From: Actinomycetota bacterium
Lineage (GTDB): Bacteria > Actinomycetota > Thermoleophilia > Gaiellales > Gaiellaceae
Reading direction: 5' to 3'
NCBI GenBank assembly: GCA_004366385.1
Contig: ML178781.1
Span: 1-55,798 of the forward strand
DNA length: 55,798 nt
Notes under the pieces: model-generated
Seen by the model: the letters and a program-made list of their open reading frames with translations, nothing else
Told to the model about the DNA's origin: nothing
Database searches by the model: none
Part shown: one piece after another, positions 49,397-55,798 of the stretch
How the letters are laid out: the number at the start of each line of letters is the position of its first letter
Numbering within the stretch: position 1 is the first letter of the stretch
Program-made: the position numbers and the translations under genes

Positions 49397-51079
49397 GTGG
49401 CGGCGGTGACGCGGGGTCTGGGCGAGTCGGCGGGCGCCTTCCGGGCGGTCGTCGGCAACCCCGATCTCCGGCGGCTCCAGCTCGCGTGGGCATGGACGAT
49501 CGTCGGGCACTGGGCCTACCTCGTCGCCGTGTCCGTGTACGCGTACGGCGTCGGCGGAGAGGCGGCGGTCGGGCTGATCTTCGCGCTGCGCATGCTCCCG
49601 GCCGCGCTCATCGCCCCGTTCGCCGGCCTGCTCGCCGACCGCTTCCCGCGCGAGGGGGTCCTGGTCGTGTCCGCCCTCGTGCGCATGGCGCTCGTCGCGG
49701 CCGCGGCTGCGTGCGTCTTCCTCGACGCGCCCCCGGCGGTCGTCTACGCGCTCGCGGTCGGCGCGGCCATCGGACAGACGCCCGTGCGATCGGCGCAGGC
49801 GGCCCTCACGCCCTCCCTGGCGAGGACACCCGCGGAGCTCACGTCGGCGAACGCAGTCACGAGCACGATCGAGAGCCTCGCCATCTTCGTCGGCCCCGCC
49901 CTCGCGGGCGTCCTGCTCGCCGTCGCGTCGACGAGCCTCGTGTTCGCGGTGAACGCCGGGATGCTCGCGGTCGCGCTGCTCTTCCTCCTCCGGGTCCACG
50001 CCCCGACGGCGACGAGGAAGCCGGAGCTCGAGGCGGGCACGATCGTCTCCGAGCTGTTCGCGGGGTTCAAGGTCGTTGGCGGCAACCCTCCGCTCCGAGT
50101 CCTGCTCGGGCTGCTGACCGCTCAGACCCTGGTCGCCGGCGCCCTCCAGGTGTACATCGTCGTCGTCTCGTTCGACCTGCTCGACCAGGGCGAGGCCGGC
50201 GTGGGGTACCTCAACTCGGCGGTGGGCGTCGGAGCGCTCGTGGGCGGGCTCGTCGCACTCTCGCTCGCGGGCGCGCGCCGGCTCAGCCCCCCGTTCGTGG
50301 TCGGGATGCTCGGCTGGAGCATTCCGCTGATGGTGCTCGGGGTCTCGCCCGAGCTGGCCGCGGCCCTCGCCCTGCTCGCGATCGTCGGCGCCTCGAACAC
50401 CGTCGTCGACGTCACAGGCTTCACCCTGGTGCAGCGCGCGGTCCCGGACGACGTGCTCGCCCGCGTGTTCGGGATCGTCCAGATGCTGTGGCTGCTCTCG
50501 CTGGGGCTGGGAGCTCTCGTCGCACCGAGTCTCATCGACGTGGTCGGCATCGAGTGGGCGCTGATCGCGTCCGGCGCGTTCCTGACGCTGCTCGTCGGCG
50601 TCTTCGCGGTCAGACTCGCCCGCATCGACGCCGCGGCCACACCGCCGGAGGCGGACGAGCTCCGCGTCCTGACGGCGGTGCCGATCTTCGCCCCGCTCCC
50701 CGGCGCCTCGCTCGAGCACCTCGCCGGCCGGCTCGTGCCGCTCCGCCTCGACGCGGGGTCAGTGGTCGTGCGGGAGGGCGACGCAGGCGACCGCTTCTAC
50801 ATCGTCGCCGAGGGCGAGGTGGAGGTGACCGAGGGCGGCGTGCCCATCTCGACCCTCGACGCGGGCGGCTACTTCGGCGAGATCGCGCTCCTCCGGGACG
50901 TGCCGCGCACGGCGACCGTCGTCGCCAAGACGCCTGTCGTCCTGTACGCGCTCGACCGGGAGGACTTCCTCGCCGCGGTCACGAGCCACGCGCCGAGCGA
51001 GCAGGCCGCGGAGGACGTCGTGAGCGCGCGCCTCGCGGGCGTCCCGGTCGCGGGATCCCGCCTGCCTGCCGGCGGCTGA
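49397..51079 (+). CDS. MFS transporter fused to a C-terminal cyclic-nucleotide-binding domain
   Basis: 560 residues, GTG start at 49397. Residues about 15-410 form a 12-helix MFS domain of the enterobactin-exporter (MFS_3) type, with LRMLPAALIAPFAGLLADRFPRE and GQTPVRSAQAALTPSLA. Residues about 425-545 form a Crp-like cNMP-binding domain: VPIFAPLPGASLEHLA, VVREGDAGDRFYIVAEGEVEV, GGYFGEIALLRDVPRTATV. No DNA-binding domain. The fusion suggests transport gated by a cyclic nucleotide. The divergent DVEGH gene starts 115 bp away. Confidence 0.9.
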   Translation: MAAVTRGLGESAGAFRAVVGNPDLRRLQLAWAWTIVGHWAYLVAVSVYAYGVGGEAAVGLIFALRMLPAALIAPFAGLLADRFPREGVLVVSALVRMALVAAAAACVFLDAPPAVVYALAVGAAIGQTPVRSAQAALTPSLARTPAELTSANAVTSTIESLAIFVGPALAGVLLAVASTSLVFAVNAGMLAVALLFLLRVHAPTATRKPELEAGTIVSELFAGFKVVGGNPPLRVLLGLLTAQTLVAGALQVYIVVVSFDLLDQGEAGVGYLNSAVGVGALVGGLVALSLAGARRLSPPFVVGMLGWSIPLMVLGVSPELAAALALLAIVGASNTVVDVTGFTLVQRAVPDDVLARVFGIVQMLWLLSLGLGALVAPSLIDVVGIEWALIASGAFLTLLVGVFAVRLARIDAAATPPEADELRVLTAVPIFAPLPGASLEHLAGRLVPLRLDAGSVVVREGDAGDRFYIVAEGEVEVTEGGVPISTLDAGGYFGEIALLRDVPRTATVVAKTPVVLYALDREDFLAAVTSHAPSEQAAEDVVSARLAGVPVAGSRLPAGG

Positions 51080-51193
51080 GCACACCAGCCGTCCCGATCC
51101 AATACAGCCCTCCACCCATTGCACGCAGGGCGAGCGAGCGCCACGCTTCCCCGTACCCGAATTCCAGGGACTTTCGACGTCCGAGGGAGCACC

Positions 51194-52189
51194 GTGATCA
51201 CCGAGCTCGACCAGCCCAGGCACCACCACCCGCCGTTCCCGGGGAGCGACGGCGACACCCTCCTAGACCCTGCGCCCGTGGCGGCGCTCGACCGGGCACC
51301 GGTTCCGGCCGGGCCGCGGGCGGTCTGGATCGCCGCCGGCCGCTCGACCGCGACGAACGAGTTGCTCGTGGGCGCGTTCCACGAGCGCGGCGTGCGCGCC
51401 GAGCGGGTGGAGCCGACCGAGCTGGGCCGGCTCGCAACGCCGGGCGACGTGGTCTTCGGCCGCTTGGACGTCGCACCGACGCTCGACGGCGTCGAGGACG
51501 GGCTCTGGGAGCTCCGCCGCGTCGAGCGGCGCGGCATCGCCGTGCTCAACCGCGCATCCACTCTCCTCGCGTGCCACGACAAGCTCCAGACCGTGCTGAG
51601 GCTCGCCCGCGTCGGGATCCCGCAGCCCGCGACCGCACACGTGGACACCGTCCGCGTGCCCACGGAGCTCGGCTTCCCCGTCGTCGTGAAGCCGCGGTTC
51701 GGGAGCTGGGGGCGCGACATCGTCCTCTGCGCGACCGAGGAGGAGCTCACTGCCTGCCTGAAGGCCCTCGGAGACCGGGCCTGGTTCCGGCGCCAGGGCG
51801 CGCTCGTGCAGGAGCTCGTCCCGCCCGCGGACTTCGACCTGCGCCTCGTCGTCGCCGGCGGCCGCGTGGTCGGCGCCGTCGAGCGCGTCGCGGCCCGCGG
51901 CGAGTGGCGGACGAACATCGCCCTCGGCGGCACCCGCCGTCCGGTGGAGCCGTGCGCCGAGACCTGCGCGCTGGCCGTGGCTGCCGCTTCGGCGGTCGAG
52001 GGAGACATCGTGGGCGTCGACCTGCTCCCCGTGCCGGGCGGCGGCTGGTCGGTCCTCGAGGTGAACGGCGCGGTCGACTTCACGTCGGCGTACTCGCTCG
52101 CGGGCCAGGACGTCTTCGAGGCGATCGCACGGGTCGTCGCGGACGCGACGCCCGACCTCGACGCGAGCGCCGTCGGGCTCCCCGGCTGA
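51194..52189 (+). CDS. ATP-grasp ligase, RimK/LysX-like
   Basis: 331 residues from the GTG at 51194, with GAGGGAG upstream. ATP-grasp features: DKLQTVLRLARVGIPQPAT, GFPVVVKPRFGSWGRDIV (ATP Lys), VQELVPPADFDLRLVVAGGRVVGAV and a metal-binding end GVDLLPVPGG...VLEVNGAVDF. The VNGA-type ending matches RimK/LysX ligases, which add Glu or lysine precursors to peptides or carrier proteins. No carrier-protein gene (LysW) is nearby, so the acceptor is unknown. It is downstream of the MFS fusion on the same strand. Confidence 0.88.
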   Translation: MITELDQPRHHHPPFPGSDGDTLLDPAPVAALDRAPVPAGPRAVWIAAGRSTATNELLVGAFHERGVRAERVEPTELGRLATPGDVVFGRLDVAPTLDGVEDGLWELRRVERRGIAVLNRASTLLACHDKLQTVLRLARVGIPQPATAHVDTVRVPTELGFPVVVKPRFGSWGRDIVLCATEEELTACLKALGDRAWFRRQGALVQELVPPADFDLRLVVAGGRVVGAVERVAARGEWRTNIALGGTRRPVEPCAETCALAVAAASAVEGDIVGVDLLPVPGGGWSVLEVNGAVDFTSAYSLAGQDVFEAIARVVADATPDLDASAVGLPG

Positions 52190-52414
52190 GACGCGAGAGC
52201 GGCTGAGCACGCGGCACCCGGGATGGGTGGTGTCACCTATTCCACCCGAGCGCCGAACCGACGATGCTCCGCGGTGCTGGACGGGCGGGAGTCCCGTGGT
52301 GGGGGAACCTTCGAGTGCTCCCCGTCCATCACAGCAGTGCGGCGGGGTCCGGTCGTCGGGAGAATCCGGATCCCGCCGCCAGGAGCTGCCTTCGCGGGAA
52401 CGGGATCTCGCGCC
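52190..52414. other. Structured tail-to-tail intergenic region
   Basis: No gene seen. The gap between the converging ATP-grasp and UspA genes contains a long-range stem: TGCTGGACGGG (52275-52285) pairs with CCCGTCC and AGCA (52321-52336) around an inner CGGG/CCCG hairpin. It might be a terminator-like or other RNA structure. Confidence 0.35.
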
Positions 52415-52918
52415 TCAGCTCGCGCGCGCCTGTGTTCGCGCGTCGGGCGCCTCGGCCGGCACCAGGTCGCTGACCAGCCGCGGCGCCATGGTCCCACGGG
52501 GAACGACGACGACCGGGCAGGGTGCGCGCAGGACGACGCCGCGCGACACGCTCCCGACCATCGCCGCCCTGAACGGCCCATGGCCGCGCGTGCCGACGAC
52601 GAGGAGGTCCGCTCCCTCGTCCTTCGCCACCGAGCACAGCGCCTGCACCGGGTCGCCCACGACGACGCGCGTCTCGGCCAGCCCGAGCCCGTGCTCCGAC
52701 CGCACGCGCCGGAGGAGCCGCTCGGCGTCGTGGACGGCATCGGCACGGAGCGCGTCGTGGCCGTAGGGCACCCCGCTGACGCCCGGCACGAGCGGGACGT
52801 GCGCGACGGACACGAGCAGGAGCCGGCAGTCGAGCCGCTTGCTCAGCGAGCGGGCGACGGGCAGCGCGCCCGACACCTCGGCGGACTCGTCGACCCCGCA
52901 GACGATCGTTCCGGGCAT
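52415..52918 (-). CDS. Universal stress protein (UspA family)
   Basis: 167 residues, ATG start. N-terminal IVCGVDESAEVSGAL with the conserved Asp, and the ATP-binding signature GTRGHGPFRAAMVGSVSRGVV with a preceding LLVVG strand, followed by PCPVVVVP. This is an ATP-binding single-domain Usp. With the second Usp, the NarL-type regulator and the c-subunit gene nearby it forms a stress/energy neighbourhood. Confidence 0.93.
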   Translation of the reverse strand: MPGTIVCGVDESAEVSGALPVARSLSKRLDCRLLLVSVAHVPLVPGVSGVPYGHDALRADAVHDAERLLRRVRSEHGLGLAETRVVVGDPVQALCSVAKDEGADLLVVGTRGHGPFRAAMVGSVSRGVVLRAPCPVVVVPRGTMAPRLVSDLVPAEAPDARTQARAS

Positions 52919-53110
52919 CTACACCTCCGACCGACACCATCGCCGACCGGACCGTCCACGGCCATCCGGGAGCCCATGCAGTCGGCGGGCAGGACAGCCC
53001 TCATCCGACGCCGCATGCGGGGCCGACGAGCCGGGCCTGGATGGCCGCCGGGCCGGAGATGGGCTCGGGCGCCGATGGCCCGAAGCGAGGGGAGCTGCGA
53101 CCGTCGAGAC

Positions 53111-53374
53111 ATGACGGGAGCGCTCGCCTTCCTGATCCTCGCCGACCTCTCGACCCTCGGGCGGTCGCTCGGCTTCGGGCTCGCGATCGGGCTGGCCGCG
53201 TTCGGCACCGCCGTCGGCGTGGGGCTCATCTTCGCGGCGATGATCCAGTCCACGGCGCGACAGCCGGAGGCGAGCGGCAACCTGCGGCCGCTCATGTGGA
53301 TCGGGTTCGCACTCACCGAGGCGATCGTCTTCTACGGCCTCGTCGGCGCGCTGCTGCTGCTCCTCCTCGTCTGA
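53111..53374 (+). CDS. atpE: Solitary F-type ATP synthase c subunit
   Basis: 87 residues forming a helical hairpin. Helix 1 has GLAIGLAAFGTAVGVGLIFA with the alternating Gly pattern; the polar loop is STARQPEASGNLRP (RQPE is the signature), and helix 2 carries the ion-binding Glu in FALTEAIVFYGLV. This is a full-length, apparently functional c subunit. No other atp gene is near; the flanking genes are UspA and a response regulator on the other strand. Whether the main atp operon has its own c subunit is not visible here. The ATG has no close ribosome-binding site (GAGGGGAG is 17 nt upstream). Confidence 0.9.
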   Translation: MTGALAFLILADLSTLGRSLGFGLAIGLAAFGTAVGVGLIFAAMIQSTARQPEASGNLRPLMWIGFALTEAIVFYGLVGALLLLLLV

Positions 53375-53397
53375 GCCGCCGCCGCGGGACCGTGTGG

Positions 53398-54054
53398 CTA
53401 CGGCTCGATGAGGCCGCGCCGGATCGCGTAGCGGGTGAGCTCGACACGGTCGCGCATGCCGAGCTTGCCGAGGATGTTGGCGCGGTGCCGCTCCACGGTC
53501 TTGACGCTGATGGTGAGCAGCGCGGCGATCTCCTTCGAGCTGTGCGCCTCCGCGATCAGCTTCAGCACCTCTTGCTCGCGCGGCGTGAGCGGGTCGATCT
53601 GGTCACCCTCCGAGTCGCGCTCGAGCACGTCGCGGACGAGCGCGGACACGGCGGCGGGGTACAGGAACGACTGCCCGCGCATCGCCGCCCGGCAGGCGTC
53701 GACGATGTCCCGGTCGGCGCCGGACTTGAGCACGTAGCCGGACGCACCCGCCTTCAGCGCCTCGAAGAGGAACTGCTCGTTCTCGTACATGGAGAGGATC
53801 AGCGTGCGCACCGACGGCGCCTGCTGCGCGATCGTCCGCGCCGCGTGCAGGCCGGTCATGCGCGGCATGCTCACGTCGAGGATCGCGAGGTCGACATCAC
53901 CCGCGAGGGCGATGCGGACGGCCTCGGCGCCGTCCCCGGCCTCCGCGACGACGTCGAGGTCGGCCTCTGCGTCCATCACGAGCTTGAGGCCGCGGCGGAC
54001 GATCTCGTGGTCGTCCGCGACGAGGATGCGGGTGACGAGCGGGATCGGCATCAC
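53398..54054 (-). CDS. NarL/FixJ-family response regulator
   Basis: 218 residues. Receiver: ILVADDHEIVRRGLK, phospho-acceptor Asp in LAILDVSMPRMTG and KAGASGYVLKSG. C-terminal LuxR helix-turn-helix: LTPREQEVLKLIAEAHSSKEIAALLTISVKTVERH in two adjacent pieces. The GTG at 54054 overlaps the kinase stop by 4 nt; an ATG one codon later is equally possible. It forms a two-component pair with the upstream kinase. Confidence 0.94.
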   Translation of the reverse strand: MMPIPLVTRILVADDHEIVRRGLKLVMDAEADLDVVAEAGDGAEAVRIALAGDVDLAILDVSMPRMTGLHAARTIAQQAPSVRTLILSMYENEQFLFEALKAGASGYVLKSGADRDIVDACRAAMRGQSFLYPAAVSALVRDVLERDSEGDQIDPLTPREQEVLKLIAEAHSSKEIAALLTISVKTVERHRANILGKLGMRDRVELTRYAIRRGLIEP

Positions 54055-55004
54055 GCGACCGCCCCGGTCGGCACCTCGAGCCGAACCTCGACCCCGCCGG
54101 CCTCGGAGCGCTTGACCGCGAGGGCGGCGCCGACGATCACGGCGCGCTCGCGCATGCCCCGCAGCCCGCCGCCGTCGGCCTGGCTCCCGTTCAGGCCTCT
54201 CCCGTCGTCGACGACGCGCAGCACGAGGCTCTCGCGGCCGGGCTCGAGCGAGAGCAGCACCTTGCTCGCGCCGGCGTGCCGGACGGCGTTGGTCAGGCTC
54301 TCCTGCGCGACGCGGAAGACGACGAGCTCGCGGTCGGCGGGAAGGTCGGGGAGCCCCGGGGCGAACCGGCGCTCGATCTCGAGCCCGGTGCGTTGGGACA
54401 GCCCGTCCGCGAGCGCCTTCAGGGCGCTGACGAGGCCCAGGTGCTCGAGGAGCTCGGGGCGGAGCTCACGCGCGATGCGTCGCACGTCGTCGAGGCTCGC
54501 ACGCACTGCCTCCTGCGCGTCGACGAGCGCTCCGCGGCTCTCGGGCGGGAGCCCGTTCGACACCCGCTCCAGCAGGAGGAGGACTCCTGTCATCGCCTGG
54601 CCGACCTCGTCGTGGAGCTCGGCGGCGACGCGGGCGCGCTCTCCCTCCTGCGCGGCGAGCGCCCGCGCGTTGCTCTCGCGGCGCTCCGTCTCCAGGCGGT
54701 CGAGCATCTCGTTGAACGACGTCACGAGCCCCGCGACCTCGGCGCCGCCCGTCACCGGCAGCCGGCGGCCCGGCCGGAGCAGGTCGACGCTGCGCATCGT
54801 CCGCGAGAGCCGCTCGAGCGAGCCGAAGGTGCGGCGCAGGAGCAGGTAGTCGGCCCCGAGCAGGAGCAGCAGGCCGGCCGCCAGGATCCCGGCCTCGACC
54901 AGGTCGATCGGCGCGCTGACCGTCGCCGGCGATAGTGCCAACGCGATCGCGGCCGCCACCAGGAGGCCGGCGTTGATCACGAAGACGCGCCAGAAGAGGG
55001 ACAC
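54051..55004 (-). CDS. Sensor histidine kinase (HisKA_3/NarX type)
   Basis: 317 residues. Two membrane helices (about 8-25 and 35-55), HAMP-like linker (LLRRTFGSLERLSRTM), coiled coil, HisKA_3 with the phosphorylated His in ELHDEVGQAMTG, and an ATPase domain with NAVRHA and DDGRGL. The external loop between helices is very short, so it probably senses within the membrane or cytoplasm. GTG start; 15 bp downstream of the UspA gene stop. Confidence 0.93.
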   Translation of the reverse strand: MSLFWRVFVINAGLLVAAAIALALSPATVSAPIDLVEAGILAAGLLLLLGADYLLLRRTFGSLERLSRTMRSVDLLRPGRRLPVTGGAEVAGLVTSFNEMLDRLETERRESNARALAAQEGERARVAAELHDEVGQAMTGVLLLLERVSNGLPPESRGALVDAQEAVRASLDDVRRIARELRPELLEHLGLVSALKALADGLSQRTGLEIERRFAPGLPDLPADRELVVFRVAQESLTNAVRHAGASKVLLSLEPGRESLVLRVVDDGRGLNGSQADGGGLRGMRERAVIVGAALAVKRSEAGGVEVRLEVPTGAVA

Positions 55005-55019
55005 TGTCTCGCCGACGTT

Positions 55020-55526
55020 CTACCCGACGCGGTGCGCGACGGCGGCCGGCGGAGCGACGGGCTCCGGGTCGGAGCCGGCCGCGACCGCGGGCTCGGGCGG
55101 CACGACCACGACCGGGCACGGGGCCATGATCGCGAGCTCGCGCGCGAGCCAGCTGCGCAGGGTTCCTCTCCGGACCCCGCCGTCCGCCCCGACGACGATG
55201 AGCTCTGCCATCTCCTCGGCGGCGATCTCCGACACGACGTCGACCGGGCTCCCGATCGCGACGCGGTGCTCGACCCGGGTCCCGGCCAGATCGGCGTGGG
55301 CCCAGTCGAGGAGCCGTTGCGCGTCCATGCGCCACGGGCCTGCCGCGTCGTTCCCGTCCCGGAGGTCCTCGGCCTCGCCGTCGGGCGTGCTCACGAGCAG
55401 CACGCGCGCGGAGAACAGCTCTCCGAGCCGCAGGGCGACCCTGATCGCGACGTCCGAGCTCTCTGCGTCGTCGACGACGCAGAGGATCGTGCCGCGGATC
55501 GTCCGTTCGAGGTCGTGGCGAGCCAT
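55020..55526 (-). CDS. Universal stress protein-like protein (UspA family)
   Basis: 168 residues from the ATG at 55526. Usp fold: ILCVVDDAESSDVAIRVALRLGELF, VEHRVAIGSPVDVVSEIAAEE, LIVVGADGGVRRGTLRSWLARELA and PCPVVVVPP. The ATP-loop G-2x-G-9x-G pattern is altered (GADGGVRRG), so it may not bind ATP. It leads the Usp-kinase-regulator run. Confidence 0.88.
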   Translation of the reverse strand: MARHDLERTIRGTILCVVDDAESSDVAIRVALRLGELFSARVLLVSTPDGEAEDLRDGNDAAGPWRMDAQRLLDWAHADLAGTRVEHRVAIGSPVDVVSEIAAEEMAELIVVGADGGVRRGTLRSWLARELAIMAPCPVVVVPPEPAVAAGSDPEPVAPPAAVAHRVG

Positions 55527-55645
55527 GTCGCAGTTGAGAATCGACGCTCGTGCCCCAATCCGGTATCCGTGCCAGCCACCAACTTGCCCGGCAGCACGCG
55601 CCAGGGCGGTCGACGGCCGGCAGCGGGGTACACTTGCCGCTCCCC

Positions 55646-55718
55646 GCGCCCGTAGCTCAGGGGATAGAGCGCTGCCCTGCGGAGGCAGAGGTCGCATGTT
55701 CGAATCATGCCGGGCGCA
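55646..55718 (+). tRNA. tRNA-Arg, anticodon GCG
   Basis: A complete 73-nt cloverleaf: acceptor GCGCCCG/CGGGCGC, D stem GCTC/GAGC, anticodon stem CTGCC/GGCAG with loop CTGCGGA (anticodon GCG for CGC codons), T arm GCATG/CATGC with TTCGAAT, discriminator A. C35, A20 and A73 agree with arginine identity. No CCA is encoded. Bacteria normally read CGC with an inosine-bearing ACG tRNA, so GCG is unusual. Confidence 0.93.
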
Positions 55719-55798
55719 TCGCGGAGACCTGCTCCACCGGCCTGCCGCCGAGCTCGAGCGTCGCGTCGTGCGGGACCTCGGCGCGCACGTACCCGAGA
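55705..55798 (-). CDS. C-terminal end of a GcvT-like protein (cut off at window edge)
   Basis: An open minus-strand frame enters from the right edge and ends at TGA 55705-55707 inside the tRNA gene (opposite strand). The readable end is LGYVRAEVPHDATLELGG followed by RPVEQVSAMRPA. LGYVRAE plus a final small strand resembles the C-terminal barrel of glycine-cleavage T-proteins and related folate enzymes. Only 30 residues are visible, so the identification is tentative. Confidence 0.45.
   Translation of the reverse strand, partial: LGYVRAEVPHDATLELGGRPVEQVSAMRPA

Noticed and set aside
52225-52340. ydaO (c-di-AMP) riboswitch
   Set aside because: GGGGGAACC and CCGAACCGACG pieces recall it, but they appear in the wrong order, and no plus-strand gene follows that it could control.
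1-55798. Hundreds of long open frames on both strands
   Set aside because: At this GC content the complementary and shifted frames stay open by chance. Those left out have Arg/Pro/Ala-rich translations without family motifs and lie under genes with clear motifs.
1-55798. CRISPR array or phage/integron
   Set aside because: No regularly spaced direct repeats, no cas, integrase, capsid or terminase genes were seen. The only mobile DNA is of RAYT type and short repeats.

Overview
The window is very GC-rich (roughly 70% or more by eye), uses GTG starts heavily, and packs genes into operons with 1-8 nt overlaps. The gene content (phenylacetate catabolism, futalosine-type menaquinone synthesis, Pkn-type kinase, PuuD urate oxidation, CHRD protein, many GTG starts) fits a high-GC actinobacterium. 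My best guess is class Thermoleophilia (Gaiellales/Solirubrobacterales-like); that is inference, since no rRNA or marker gene is present.

Layout. 1-2.8 kb (minus): a cut-off polytopic membrane protein, GtrA, Pcm and a small membrane protein. 2.9 kb: secreted CHRD protein. 3.5-7 kb (minus): branched-chain/2-oxo-acid dehydrogenase E1alpha, E1beta and E2 with a small membrane protein in the operon. 7-8.9 kb (minus): diacylglycerol-kinase-like protein, NUDIX hydrolase and a TetR regulator. 8.9-13.1 kb (plus): paaABCD, an AidB-like acyl-CoA dehydrogenase, then a 72-codon SelW/Rdx-family gene read through an in-frame UGA (CxxU) with a perfect hairpin just downstream. 13.1-18.1 kb (minus): Ser/Thr kinase, proline racemase-type epimerase, a RAYT transposon, two crotonase-family enzymes and an EthD-like protein. 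18.2-21.1 kb: transporter half, PepD, Crp-type regulator, small secreted repeat protein. 21.1-23.3 kb: TetR plus DHA2 efflux pump behind paired palindromic operators.

23.3-32 kb is a purine-degradation island. A three-subunit xanthine dehydrogenase (minus) is divergent from adenine deaminase, 8-oxoguanine-type deaminase, HIU hydrolase, OHCU decarboxylase and cytochrome-c-tailed PuuD urate oxidase (plus). Together these can take adenine or guanine derivatives through urate to allantoin; a compact allantoate-amidohydrolase-like M20 enzyme lies at 34.2-35.2 kb. No allantoinase is visible. 36-45 kb: MFS, aldehyde dehydrogenase, GNAT, cysteine-containing Rrf2 regulator divergent from a TauE exporter, tandem cyclase-domain protein, PaaJ/PcaF-type thiolase, MqnD. 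45-49 kb: ornithine-cyclodeaminase family, FTCD_C family, then ECF sigma, a small protein, a leaderless subtilase and a GAF protein. 49-55.8 kb: DVEGH-repeat peptide, MFS fused to a cyclic-nucleotide-binding domain, ATP-grasp enzyme, two UspA proteins, a solitary ATP-synthase c subunit, a NarL-type two-component system, tRNA-Arg(GCG) and a cut-off gene.

The most notable signals are the Sec-encoding SelW-like gene missed by ordinary ORF calling; three independent families of short palindromic or dispersed repeats (a RAYT element with a transposase-less relative, a 117-bp intergenic repeat at about 86% identity, and a 30-bp palindromic repeat inside two unrelated coding genes); and several genes whose N-termini lack any canonical start codon.
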